64,000 bases of DNA from an uncultured Pelagibacteraceae bacterium. Lineage in GTDB: Bacteria; Pseudomonadota; Alphaproteobacteria; Pelagibacterales; Pelagibacteraceae. The DNA lies in assembly GCA_902558435.1 (NCBI GenBank), contig CACEDU010000005.1, forward strand, positions 39,311 through 103,310, written 5' to 3'. Below the pieces are notes generated by a model. That model saw only the letters and a list, made by a program, of their open reading frames with translations. It was not told the DNA's origin and did not search any database. The position numbers and the translations under genes are program-made. Positions 1 through 9,262 of the stretch are shown in pieces (positions within the stretch are counted from its first letter, which is position 1; the number at the start of each line of letters is the position of its first letter).

Positions 1-2
1 GG

Positions 3-410
3 TTGGCCATTGATGAGGTTACATCTGAAAATGGACCTCTTCAATATATTCCAGGATCACATCTGAACAAAAGCCTTGCTGAGCATAAAACGTTAGACAA
101 GAAAAATATAACCTTAAATCAAACATTAAAAAATATTGATAAATTAAAAGAAAAATCAAAGTATGTTACGTTGCAACCTGGCATGTTCTCAATACATGAT
201 GTTTATTTATTTCATGGATCAAAAGCAAACTACTCTGGAAAAAGGAGAGCTGGCCTAACATATAGGTATATGCCTGCAACAAGTTTGTTTGATCATGAAG
301 GGGCAAGGGAAATTGAAAAAAAGATTGGTTATTCATTACAGCGCCAATTACACTTGGTAAGTGGCACTGATAAAGCTAATAATAAAATTTTTAAAGATCA
401 CACCATATAA
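3..410 (+). CDS. Phytanoyl-CoA dioxygenase (PhyH) family protein, 5'-truncated by window edge
   Basis: Open frame runs off the left edge; PhyH-like C-terminal signature GSHLNKS...PGMFSIHDVYLFHGSKANYSGKRRAGLTYRYMP. Confidence 0.8.
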   Translation: MAIDEVTSENGPLQYIPGSHLNKSLAEHKTLDKKNITLNQTLKNIDKLKEKSKYVTLQPGMFSIHDVYLFHGSKANYSGKRRAGLTYRYMPATSLFDHEGAREIEKKIGYSLQRQLHLVSGTDKANNKIFKDHTI

Positions 411-416
411 TTTTAA

Positions 417-2012
417 GTGCAAAAGTTAGATTGTATAATAATAGGTGCCGGATTTTCAGGCTTATATCAACTTCACTGTTTAAGAGATAAATTAAAATTA
501 AATACTTTAGTTATCGAAGAAGGAAAAGATATTGGTGGCACATGGTATTGGAATACATATCCAGGTGCTCGTTGTGATTCTGAGAGTTTTACCTATGGTT
601 TTACCTTTTCTGAAAAAATTTTTAAAAATTGGACTTGGAAAGAAAGATATCCAAAGCAAAAAGTAATTTTAAAATATCTAAAATATTTTTCAAATGAACT
701 AAAATTAAAAAAAAATATAGTTTTTAACCAAAAAGTAATTTCAGCAAAATATATAGAAAAAAATAATTTATGGAAAATTCAAACAAATAATAAAAAAAAA
801 TATTACACCAAATATTTAATATGTGCTGTAGGATCTTTGTCATCTATAAATCTTCCAAAAATAAAAGGAATTAATCAGTTTAGAGGTCAATTACATCACA
901 GTGGAAGATGGCCTAAAAAGAAAATAAACTATAAAAACAAAATTGTAGGACAAGTAGGAACGGGTTCCACTGGAATCCAGATAGCGCCTGAAATTGCAAA
1001 AAAAGCTAAAAAATTAATTTTATTTCAAAGAACACCAAACTTTAGTATTCCAGCTAGAAATAGAAAACTAACTAAAGAAAATATTAAAAATTATAAAAAA
1101 AATTTCAAAAAACTTAGAAATTTTTTAAAAAGAACTCCTGGAGGACATCCTTTTGAATTTCCTAAAAAATCTGCCTTTGATTATAACGAGACAAAAAGAA
1201 ATTCACTTTATGAAAAATCTTGGCAGTATGGAACTTTATCTTTTAGAGCAACATTTAATGATATAGTTAAAAATCTCAAAGCAAATCAAACAGCAGTTAA
1301 CTTTATAAAGAATAAAATATATTCAACAGTAAAAAATAAAAAATATGCTGATATATTAACTAATTTTGACCATCCTTTTACAGCTAAAAGACCTACTTTA
1401 AATACAAATTATTATGAGATGTTTAATAAAAAAAATGTCGAATTAGTTGACTTAAAGCAAAGCCCAATAGTTAAAATAACTAAAAAAGGCATTAAAACTA
1501 AAAAAGGCGAATACATTTTAGATAAAATTATTTTTGCAACAGGTTTTGATGCATTAACTGGATCAATTTTGAAACTAAATATAATTGGTAAAAAAGATAT
1601 ACATTTATCTAAATTTTGGAGCAAAGGTCCTAAAAGTTTTTTAGGCCTTCTTGTTCCGAATTTTCCAAATTTATTTATTGTGAGTGGACCTGGCAGCCCA
1701 TCAGTTTTAACAAATGTTCCAGTACAAATAGAACAACATGTTAAATGGATTACAAATTGCATTAAATATTTAGAAAAAAATAAAAAAAAAAGCATTGAAA
1801 CTACCAATCTTGCAGCAAAAAAATGGCAAAAAGAAATTATGAATTCAGTTAAAAAAACATTATTTATGAAAGCTAAAAGTTCTTGGTATAAAGGCGACAA
1901 TATACCTGGTAAACCAAAGACTTTTTTACCTTATCCTGGTGGAATGCCAAAATATAAAAGTGAATGCATAAAAGTAGAAAAGAACAAGTATAAAGAATTA
2001 AAAATATCTTAA
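417..2012 (+). CDS. Flavin-containing monooxygenase, Baeyer-Villiger type (GTG start)
   Basis: N-terminal FAD motif GAGFSG, second dinucleotide motif GTGSTG, BVMO fingerprint FxGxxxHxxxWP as FRGQLHHSGRWP. Confidence 0.88.
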   Translation: MQKLDCIIIGAGFSGLYQLHCLRDKLKLNTLVIEEGKDIGGTWYWNTYPGARCDSESFTYGFTFSEKIFKNWTWKERYPKQKVILKYLKYFSNELKLKKNIVFNQKVISAKYIEKNNLWKIQTNNKKKYYTKYLICAVGSLSSINLPKIKGINQFRGQLHHSGRWPKKKINYKNKIVGQVGTGSTGIQIAPEIAKKAKKLILFQRTPNFSIPARNRKLTKENIKNYKKNFKKLRNFLKRTPGGHPFEFPKKSAFDYNETKRNSLYEKSWQYGTLSFRATFNDIVKNLKANQTAVNFIKNKIYSTVKNKKYADILTNFDHPFTAKRPTLNTNYYEMFNKKNVELVDLKQSPIVKITKKGIKTKKGEYILDKIIFATGFDALTGSILKLNIIGKKDIHLSKFWSKGPKSFLGLLVPNFPNLFIVSGPGSPSVLTNVPVQIEQHVKWITNCIKYLEKNKKKSIETTNLAAKKWQKEIMNSVKKTLFMKAKSSWYKGDNIPGKPKTFLPYPGGMPKYKSECIKVEKNKYKELKIS

Positions 2013-2013
2013 A

Positions 2014-2757
2014 ATGAGAACTATAAAATTTTTAATAGTATATTTATTTCTAACAACTAATTTAATTTCAGCAGAGATAGAAATTTTAGTTGATAAACCA
2101 GGTGAAGGAAAAAAAATTATTAATCATTCCTGGGTACAAATTGAATATACTGGTTCATTTATTGATGGAAAAGTTTTTGATACTAACGTCGGAAAAGATC
2201 GACCTTTAGTAGTTCAAATAGGAATGAGAGAAGTTATACCTGGTTTTGAAATGGGTATAGTTGGTACAAATAAAGGAACAATCAGAAAAATAAAAATTCC
2301 CTCAGAATTAGCATATGGCTCTTCTGGAGCTGGAGACGTAATACCACCAAATTCAGATCTTATTTTTGAATTTAAGATTATTGATGTTTTAGATCCAAAT
2401 TATAATTTAATTTCATCTGATGAATTAAAAAATTTGTTAGATAATAATGCAGTTGTTTTAGATATTAGAACGGACGATCAATGGAAAAAAACTGGAGTAA
2501 TTAAAGGATCATTTCAGGAAACTGCGTTTGATAAAAATGGAAAATTTAATGTTTATTTAATGGATAGAGTTAGAGCTTTAGCTGGCGCCGAGTCTCAAAA
2601 TATTGAAATTATTTTTGTAAGTAATGATGGAGAGACCGCATCAATTTTAGGCAATGCCTTTGCAGAAGATTTAGGTTTTAAAAATGTATATGTTTTAAAA
2701 GGTGGAATTAAAGCTTGGATTAATGAGGAAAAAGCATTAGTTTCCTTCTTAAAATAA
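2014..2757 (+). CDS. FKBP-type peptidyl-prolyl isomerase fused to a C-terminal rhodanese-like domain, with signal peptide
   Basis: FKBP core (VQIEYTGSFIDGKVFDTNVG...VIPGFEMGIVG...LAYGSSGAGDVIPPNSDLIFEFKIIDV), then rhodanese-like LLDNNAVVLDIRTDDQWKKTG...VYVLKGGIKAWINE. Confidence 0.85.
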   Translation: MRTIKFLIVYLFLTTNLISAEIEILVDKPGEGKKIINHSWVQIEYTGSFIDGKVFDTNVGKDRPLVVQIGMREVIPGFEMGIVGTNKGTIRKIKIPSELAYGSSGAGDVIPPNSDLIFEFKIIDVLDPNYNLISSDELKNLLDNNAVVLDIRTDDQWKKTGVIKGSFQETAFDKNGKFNVYLMDRVRALAGAESQNIEIIFVSNDGETASILGNAFAEDLGFKNVYVLKGGIKAWINEEKALVSFLK

Positions 2758-2775
2758 CATCAAATCATTTAAAAA

Positions 2776-3555
2776 ATGAAGCTTAAAGATAGAGTAGCAA
2801 TAGTTACAGGCGGAGGTAAGGGCATAGGTGAAGAAATTTGCTTAGGCCTTGCAAAAGAGGGAGCTAAGATTGTTATAGCAGAAATAGATATTGCAAATTC
2901 AGAAAATGCTAAAAAAAAGATTTTAGATACGGGTAGTGAAGCAATAATTGTAAAAACTGACGTTTCAAAAAAAGATAGTATTAATGAAATGGTAGAAAAA
3001 GCCATTCAAACATTTGGAAAAATTGATATTCTTATAAATAATGCAGGCATAAGGCATGTAAAAAAATTATTAGATCATACCAAACAAGACTGGGACGATA
3101 TGATTTCAGTAAACCTTACAGCACCATTTCTTGCAAGTCAGGCAGTTATTCCTCACATGATTAAAAATGGTAAGGGAAAAATTATTAACTTTGGTTCTAT
3201 AGCTAGTTTTATGGGCAGACCTGATAGAGTAGGTTATGTTGCAGCTAAAAGTGGAGTATTAGGTTTAACAAGAGCATTGTCAGTTGATCTTACCGGAAAA
3301 AACATAAACGTAAATACGATTTGTCCTGGATTGATATCAACACCTTTCAACCAAAAATATGCTGAAGACCCAAAACATGGAGAAGCTTGGGGAAAAGAAA
3401 CCGTTGTTGGAAGATGGGGACAACCAAAAGATATTGTAGGAGCAGCAGTATTTTTATCAAGTGATGAATCTGATTTTATAAATGGATCTGAAATAAAAAT
3501 AGATGGCGGATGGCTCTCTTCTAAAGTTAGAAGAGGAGAATTAGATAATGAGTAA
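2776..3555 (+). CDS. Short-chain dehydrogenase/reductase (SDR)
   Basis: TGGGKGIG cofactor motif, NNAG, YVAAK catalytic motif, 259 aa. Confidence 0.93.
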   Translation: MKLKDRVAIVTGGGKGIGEEICLGLAKEGAKIVIAEIDIANSENAKKKILDTGSEAIIVKTDVSKKDSINEMVEKAIQTFGKIDILINNAGIRHVKKLLDHTKQDWDDMISVNLTAPFLASQAVIPHMIKNGKGKIINFGSIASFMGRPDRVGYVAAKSGVLGLTRALSVDLTGKNINVNTICPGLISTPFNQKYAEDPKHGEAWGKETVVGRWGQPKDIVGAAVFLSSDESDFINGSEIKIDGGWLSSKVRRGELDNE

Positions 3556-5065
3556 CTTTGAAAAAAATCTTGAACAGGCACTTAATAACGCAAAAAGATT
3601 AACGGATAAAATTTTAATTGATGGCAAATTAATATCTGCTCAAACAAATAATAAGATACCGGTATTAAATCCAAGCACAGGTGACAATATTGGATCTGCT
3701 CCTCAGTGTGATAAAAATGATGTAAATATTGCAGTTGAGTCAGCATACAAAGCTTTTCAAAAATGGAAAAAAATACCAGCAAGAGAAAGAGGAAAAATGG
3801 TTGCTGCTGGTGCAAAAAGATTAGAGGAAAGAAAGTCTGAAATTGAAACTTTATTATCATTAGATACAGGTAATGCTTTAAGAACACAGGCTATACCAGA
3901 AACGGCTGCTTCCATTGAACTTACAAATATGTTTGCAGGTTTATCTGGAGAGCTAAAAGGAGAAAATTATCCTACCAATATTCCAAACAGTATTCATTAT
4001 ACTACCAGAGATCCAATAGGGGTTGTTTGTGCAATCGTCCCTTGGAATGCACCATTATTTTTAACAGTTGCAAAAATCGCTCCAGCTATTGTAGCAGGAA
4101 ACAGTGTTGTTTTAAAAACTGCTGAACAAGCTCCATTTTGCGCACTTTTATTATCAGAGATATTTCAACAAGAACTTCCTCCGGGTGTTTTAAATGTAAT
4201 CTCAGGTTATGGAGAAGAGTGTGGTGAACCTTTGGTAACTCATGAAAAAGTCAGAAAAGTAACGTTTACAGGATCTTTTGCTGTTGGAAAGATTATAGCA
4301 CAAAAAGCTGCCCCTAAATTGTGCCCAGTTACTCTAGAACTTGGAGGAAAAAATCCAAATATAATAATGAGTGATGCAGATTTAGATATTGCAATTCAAG
4401 GGGTTATTGATGGAATGAGATATACTCGACAAGGACAAGCATGTACTGCTGGATCAAGAGTTTATATTCAGGAAAAAATTTATGACAAAGTACTAAATGG
4501 AGTTGTTGAAAAATTAAGTAAATTAAAAATGGGAAATGCTCTAGATGAAAGTTCTGATATTGGAGCAATTATTTCTGAAGAACAGCTTAAACGAACTTTA
4601 CATTATATGAATATTGCAAAAAAAAACTCTACAACCAAAGTTGTACACGGTGGCAATCAATCAACAGGTGGTGATTATAAAAACGGATTCTTTTATGAAC
4701 CTACATTGATGTCAGGTGTTCCAGTAAGCTCTCCAGTTTGTCAAGAAGAAATATTTGGTCCTGTTGCTTGTGCTATACCATTTAAAACATTTGATGAAGT
4801 AATGAACAGCGCAAATAACACACCGTTTGGATTATCAGCAGTATTGTGGACACAAAATTTATCTAGAGCTTTACAGTTTGTTGAAGAAATTGAAGCAGGT
4901 TTTGTCCAAGTAAATCAATGTGTAGCGCCTAGAGCAAATGTTTCATATGGTGGTTTAAAAATGAGTGGGCTAGGAAAAGAGTACGCCTTTGATAGTATGA
5001 TAAATCATTTTACTCAAAGTAAAACGGTTTTGATTAATAGAGGAAAATCAAATATAGATATTTAA
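3548..5065 (+). CDS. NAD(P)-dependent aldehyde dehydrogenase
   Basis: ALDH signatures VTLELGGKNP and GQACTAGSR; 505 aa; overlaps the SDR by 8 nt. Confidence 0.93.
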   Translation: MSNFEKNLEQALNNAKRLTDKILIDGKLISAQTNNKIPVLNPSTGDNIGSAPQCDKNDVNIAVESAYKAFQKWKKIPARERGKMVAAGAKRLEERKSEIETLLSLDTGNALRTQAIPETAASIELTNMFAGLSGELKGENYPTNIPNSIHYTTRDPIGVVCAIVPWNAPLFLTVAKIAPAIVAGNSVVLKTAEQAPFCALLLSEIFQQELPPGVLNVISGYGEECGEPLVTHEKVRKVTFTGSFAVGKIIAQKAAPKLCPVTLELGGKNPNIIMSDADLDIAIQGVIDGMRYTRQGQACTAGSRVYIQEKIYDKVLNGVVEKLSKLKMGNALDESSDIGAIISEEQLKRTLHYMNIAKKNSTTKVVHGGNQSTGGDYKNGFFYEPTLMSGVPVSSPVCQEEIFGPVACAIPFKTFDEVMNSANNTPFGLSAVLWTQNLSRALQFVEEIEAGFVQVNQCVAPRANVSYGGLKMSGLGKEYAFDSMINHFTQSKTVLINRGKSNIDI

Positions 5066-5067
5066 AT

Positions 5068-5994
5068 ATGACAGATCAAATAGCTTTTATTGGTGTTGGA
5101 AACATGGGTAACCCAATGGCAGATCAATTAGTTAAAGCTGGTAAAAAAGTTAAAGTCTACGATGTTTCACCAGAAATGATAAAAAAAGCCAAAGATGCTA
5201 ATTTAGATGTGGTTGATACATTAGATGAGGTCCTTGAGGGTGCAAATTTTGTAATCTCAATGTTACCTGAAGGCAAACATGTAAAATCTCTTTTTTTAGG
5301 AGACAAAGGTATTATTGATAAAATTTCAAAGGATGCTCTCATAATTGACTGTTCAACAATTGATATTGAAACTTCTTTATTACTAGGCAAGGAAGCAAAA
5401 AATAGAGGAATTAAAATGATTGATGCGCCCGTTACAGGAGGTGTTATGGGAGCAAGAGTAGGTAAATTAAATTTTTTAGTTGGTGGAGATGATGAAGCTG
5501 TAAATTTAGCTAAACCATTAATGGATATTATGGGGCAAAAAATTTTACATGCTGGACCACAGGGAAGTGGAGTTGGAGTAAAAATTTGTAACAATATGTC
5601 TTTAGGAATTTCAATGATAGCAGCATCAGAGGCACTAATGTTGGCAAAAAGACTAAAGATGGATTTAAAAAAAGTTCATGAAATTATGAAAAATGCTTCT
5701 GGAAATAATTGGGCTTTATCAACTTATACACCGCTGCCAAATTTAACAGATGGCGTTCCCTCTAATAACAAATATAGACCAGGCTTTTCTGCGGCCATGA
5801 TGACTAAAGATTTAAAGTTAGCTAATGATGCTGCAAAATCTGTAAATGCGTCAACACCTCTAGGAAAACATGCCTTAGATATATTTAATGAATTTTGTGA
5901 GGGTGGTGATAGCGAAACAGATTATTCAGGTATATCAAAAAAAATTGGTGGAGATGCTTGGGATTATCCCTTTGATCCTAAGGGTAAGAAATAG
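5068..5994 (+). CDS. 3-hydroxyisobutyrate dehydrogenase-like NAD(P)-dependent oxidoreductase
   Basis: GVGNMGNPMA Rossmann motif, DAPVTGGVMGA, GSGVGVKICNN, FSAAMMTKDLKLA. Confidence 0.9.
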   Translation: MTDQIAFIGVGNMGNPMADQLVKAGKKVKVYDVSPEMIKKAKDANLDVVDTLDEVLEGANFVISMLPEGKHVKSLFLGDKGIIDKISKDALIIDCSTIDIETSLLLGKEAKNRGIKMIDAPVTGGVMGARVGKLNFLVGGDDEAVNLAKPLMDIMGQKILHAGPQGSGVGVKICNNMSLGISMIAASEALMLAKRLKMDLKKVHEIMKNASGNNWALSTYTPLPNLTDGVPSNNKYRPGFSAAMMTKDLKLANDAAKSVNASTPLGKHALDIFNEFCEGGDSETDYSGISKKIGGDAWDYPFDPKGKK

Positions 5995-6109
5995 TTACTA
6001 TTAAACTTCAGGTTGTAAATGCAACAATTTATCGTTTTACATTTGTATCTCAATGAGTTTTACTCCCTTCATTATTAAGTCTTAATAACAATAAAGAGAG
6101 GGATATATA

Positions 6110-7198
6110 ATGAAAAAAATCACTTCAATGATTTTAGCTTTAGTATTTGCAGTTTCAGTAATTGGATCTGCTTCTGCTAAAACATTAAAAATCCAACTTA
6201 CTTTTCCTAAAACATCATACGATGGACAAATCGTAAAAATGTGGACTGACAGAGTAACAAAATTAACTCGTGGAGAGTTAAAATTTGAGCTTCTTTCAAA
6301 AGGTGAAGTTGTTGGTATGAAAGAAACACTAGAAGCTGTTGACAAAGGTCTAGTAGATGGTGGTGCAGCATGGACTCACTACTGGTCAAACTATCACCCA
6401 GCTGCGATGTTATTTGGTTCGCCAGTTGCTGGTGGAGGAATTGGCTTAAGTACTAAATCTTGGTTAGCATGGTACTTCGACAATGGTGGTAAAGAGTTAT
6501 ACGACCAATTGTGGAGCGAGATGGGAATGAATGTTAAAGGTTTCGTGATGGCATCATCTGGACCAGAAGCATTAGGTTGGTTTAAAGAGCCGATCAAGAA
6601 TATGGATGATTTCAGAAAATACAGATTTAGAACTCCTCCAGGAATTCCAGGACAAACATACAAAGATATCGGAATTGCATCAGTATCTCTATCAGGTGGT
6701 GATATTTTACCAGCGCTTGAAAAAGGAACAATTGATGCTGCAGAGTGGTGTTGTCCAAAACCAGACTCAGTATTTGGTTTCCAAAAAGTTCTTAAAAACT
6801 ATTATCTACAAGGTCTTCACCAAAACGTTGTAAATGGAGACATTTACATAAATGGTGATGTTTATAATTCTTTAACGGATCATCAAAAATATGCAATGGA
6901 AGTTGCATCTGAAGCTATGATCACAAGAAATATTACAAACAGAGCTGTAGAAAATGGAAAAGCGTTAATTGATCTTACTCAAAATCATGGTGTAAAACTA
7001 TGGGATACACCAGCTGATTATTTCACTGAGTACATGAACGCTGCTCAAGCTACTCTTAAAAAGAATGCAGCAGAGAATGCTTTCTTTAAACAAGTTTACG
7101 AGCACATGACTGAGCACGCAAAAGTTGTAGTACCTTTTATTGCACAAATGGAAACATCTGATGCATCAATTGGATCTGCATTTGCAGCACAACAATAA
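6110..7198 (+). CDS. dctP: TRAP transporter periplasmic solute-binding protein (DctP family)
   Basis: Signal peptide, DctP-like fold sequence (LTFPKTSYDGQIVKMWTDRV..., RFRTPPGIPGQTYKDIG); followed by dctQ and dctM. Confidence 0.93.
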   Translation: MKKITSMILALVFAVSVIGSASAKTLKIQLTFPKTSYDGQIVKMWTDRVTKLTRGELKFELLSKGEVVGMKETLEAVDKGLVDGGAAWTHYWSNYHPAAMLFGSPVAGGGIGLSTKSWLAWYFDNGGKELYDQLWSEMGMNVKGFVMASSGPEALGWFKEPIKNMDDFRKYRFRTPPGIPGQTYKDIGIASVSLSGGDILPALEKGTIDAAEWCCPKPDSVFGFQKVLKNYYLQGLHQNVVNGDIYINGDVYNSLTDHQKYAMEVASEAMITRNITNRAVENGKALIDLTQNHGVKLWDTPADYFTEYMNAAQATLKKNAAENAFFKQVYEHMTEHAKVVVPFIAQMETSDASIGSAFAAQQ

Positions 7199-7208
7199 GT
7201 AACTTTAT

Positions 7209-7242
7209 AAAAAACGGGGATTTTACTAATCCCCGTTTTTTT
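7209..7242 (+). terminator. Intercistronic GC-core hairpin with U tract between dctP and dctQ
   Basis: AAAAACGGGGAT-TTTACTA-ATCCCCGTTTTT perfect inverted repeat, then T-run. Confidence 0.85.
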
Positions 7243-7274
7243 AATAATTTAAATTTAAATAATATACTTGTTCA

Positions 7275-7931
7275 ATGGTTGATAAAGATACAGAACCAAA
7301 AGTTAAAGAAAATCTTGATATTACTGACGAATTAATTGCTGAAAGAAGAACAAGTACAAAAATGCCTGAGGACATGACTCCTTGGATGGCAAAAACAGTC
7401 GAATTTATTGATTCAAAAATGCTTTTATCAGGCAAAATAATAATGTGGATCACAATTCCACTTATTTATGCAATGATACATGAAGTAATTGGAAGACATT
7501 TTTTTAATAGACCTACACTTTGGTCTTTTGATATTAGCAGAATGCTAGCAGGGGCTTTGTTCATGCTTGGTGCAGCATATACATTATCAAAAGGTATTCA
7601 TATAAGAGCTGACTTTCTCTACAGAAATTGGACAGTTAAAAATCAGGCTAGAGTTGATCTATTTTTATATCTTTTATTTTTTATACCAGGTTTCTTAGTA
7701 TTTTTTTATGTAAGTTTTGATTATGCTTACACATCAATTTGTGGAAGATCAAATCTTGAAGAATGTTTAGGTGGAAAAGTAAGAATTCAAAGAGCGATGG
7801 ACACTACATGGATGCCAATAATGTGGCCATTAAAAAGTTGTATGCCAATTGGAGCCTTTTTACTTTTAGTTCAAGGTTTTTCTGAAATACTTAAAACATA
7901 TTATGCTTTTGTGAAAGGAAGATGGCCTTAA
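7275..7931 (+). CDS. dctQ: TRAP transporter small permease subunit (DctQ family)
   Basis: Four hydrophobic segments, position between DctP and DctM, HIRADFLYRNW motif. Confidence 0.88.
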   Translation: MVDKDTEPKVKENLDITDELIAERRTSTKMPEDMTPWMAKTVEFIDSKMLLSGKIIMWITIPLIYAMIHEVIGRHFFNRPTLWSFDISRMLAGALFMLGAAYTLSKGIHIRADFLYRNWTVKNQARVDLFLYLLFFIPGFLVFFYVSFDYAYTSICGRSNLEECLGGKVRIQRAMDTTWMPIMWPLKSCMPIGAFLLLVQGFSEILKTYYAFVKGRWP

Positions 7932-9262
7932 TGGAATTCTTTTCACCAGAAATAATCGGCGCAATAATGATTGGTTGCATGTTGTTTGCAATTTTTGTTG
8001 GATTTCCTATTTCATTTACGTTGATTTTTTTAGGTCTTGTTTTTGGTTATTGGGGCTTTGGAAAGTTAGTTTTCTATTTAATGACCTTGCAATTTAATAT
8101 GATAATGACCGAGAATACTCTGGCCGCCGTTCCACTCTTTATATTTATGGGAATTTTGATGGAGCAAGCTGGATTGATGGAAAGATTATTTAACGCGGTA
8201 CAATTAATGCTCTCAAAAACTAGAGGTGCATTATTTTATGCTGTTATGTTTGTATCAACTATTTTTGCAGCAGCAACTGGGATTGTTGGAGCATCTGTCA
8301 CAATTTTGGGAATTATGGCTGGAAAAACTATGATCAGGACAGGATATGACACCAGACTTTCAGCGGGTCTAATTTGTGCTGGAGGTACGTTAGGAATTTT
8401 AATTCCTCCAAGCATTATGTTAGTTGTTATGGGTCCTGTATTAGAAATACCAGTTACAGATTTATTCGCAGCAGCAATCATCCCAGGAATTCTTTTAGCA
8501 TTTTTGTATGCCGCTTACACAACGTTAAGATGTTTTTTAAATCCTAAACTTGGTCCTGTATTGCCAGCTTCAGAACGACCAAAAAATATGGCTAAGGTTT
8601 GGTATGAGTTTTTAATGGGTTTAATTCCTCCTGCAGGTTTAGTTTTCTTTGCCTTAGGAAGTATTTTATTTGGTCTTGCAACTCCAACTGAAGGTGCCGG
8701 CATGGGAGCTTTTGGAGCAATACTTTTAGCACTGGCATATAAAAAACTTACTTATCATGGTCTAAAAGAAGCTCTATTGAAAACATTAGAGATAACAGCA
8801 TTAATTATGTTTTTAGTTGCGGCCTCAAATTTCTTTGGTGCCGTATTTTCAAAATTAGGAACTCCATCTCTATTAACAGACTTCTTATTAAATCTTGATG
8901 TAAATAAATATGTGATTTTAGCGATTATAATGGCTGCAATATTTTTACTAGGTTGGCCTTTAGAATGGGTTCCAATAGTATTAATTGTTTTACCAATAGT
9001 TCTACCTTTAATTTTAGAATTAGGTTTTAACTTAACTTGGTTTGCTATTCTTGTAGCTGTCAATTTACAAACCGCCTGGCTATCTCCACCTGTAGCTTTA
9101 TCAGCTTATTTCTTAAAAGGTGTCGTTCCTCAATGGGATTTAAAAGATATATATTTAGGTATGATGCAATTTATGGTTATTCAATTAATTGGCTTAATAT
9201 TAATTATTATATTTCCCCAAATAGCATTATGGTTGCCAAGTATAATGTATCCTAGCCCTTAG
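7922..9262 (+). CDS. dctM: TRAP transporter large permease subunit (DctM family)
   Basis: 446 aa polytopic protein; LAAVPLFIFMGILMEQAGLMERLF, GTLGILIPPSIMLVV, ATPTEGAGMGAFGA. Confidence 0.95.
   Translation: MALMEFFSPEIIGAIMIGCMLFAIFVGFPISFTLIFLGLVFGYWGFGKLVFYLMTLQFNMIMTENTLAAVPLFIFMGILMEQAGLMERLFNAVQLMLSKTRGALFYAVMFVSTIFAAATGIVGASVTILGIMAGKTMIRTGYDTRLSAGLICAGGTLGILIPPSIMLVVMGPVLEIPVTDLFAAAIIPGILLAFLYAAYTTLRCFLNPKLGPVLPASERPKNMAKVWYEFLMGLIPPAGLVFFALGSILFGLATPTEGAGMGAFGAILLALAYKKLTYHGLKEALLKTLEITALIMFLVAASNFFGAVFSKLGTPSLLTDFLLNLDVNKYVILAIIMAAIFLLGWPLEWVPIVLIVLPIVLPLILELGFNLTWFAILVAVNLQTAWLSPPVALSAYFLKGVVPQWDLKDIYLGMMQFMVIQLIGLILIIIFPQIALWLPSIMYPSP

Noticed and set aside
1412-1900. 162-aa minus ORF and many other antisense ORFs (e.g. 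2769-3005, 5157-5594, 8755-9063, 12047-12424, 21223-21615, 46444-46953)
   Set aside because: All lie antisense to well-supported conserved genes, have low-complexity hydrophobic or Ser/Phe-rich translations, and no recognisable domain.
6000-6050. TGTAA...TTACA imperfect dyad upstream of dctP as a GntR-type operator
   Set aside because: Arms are only 5 bp and ~18 nt apart; not above expectation in AT-rich DNA.
6606-6833. 75-aa plus ORF within dctP
   Set aside because: Out-of-frame reading inside a confident TRAP binding protein gene.
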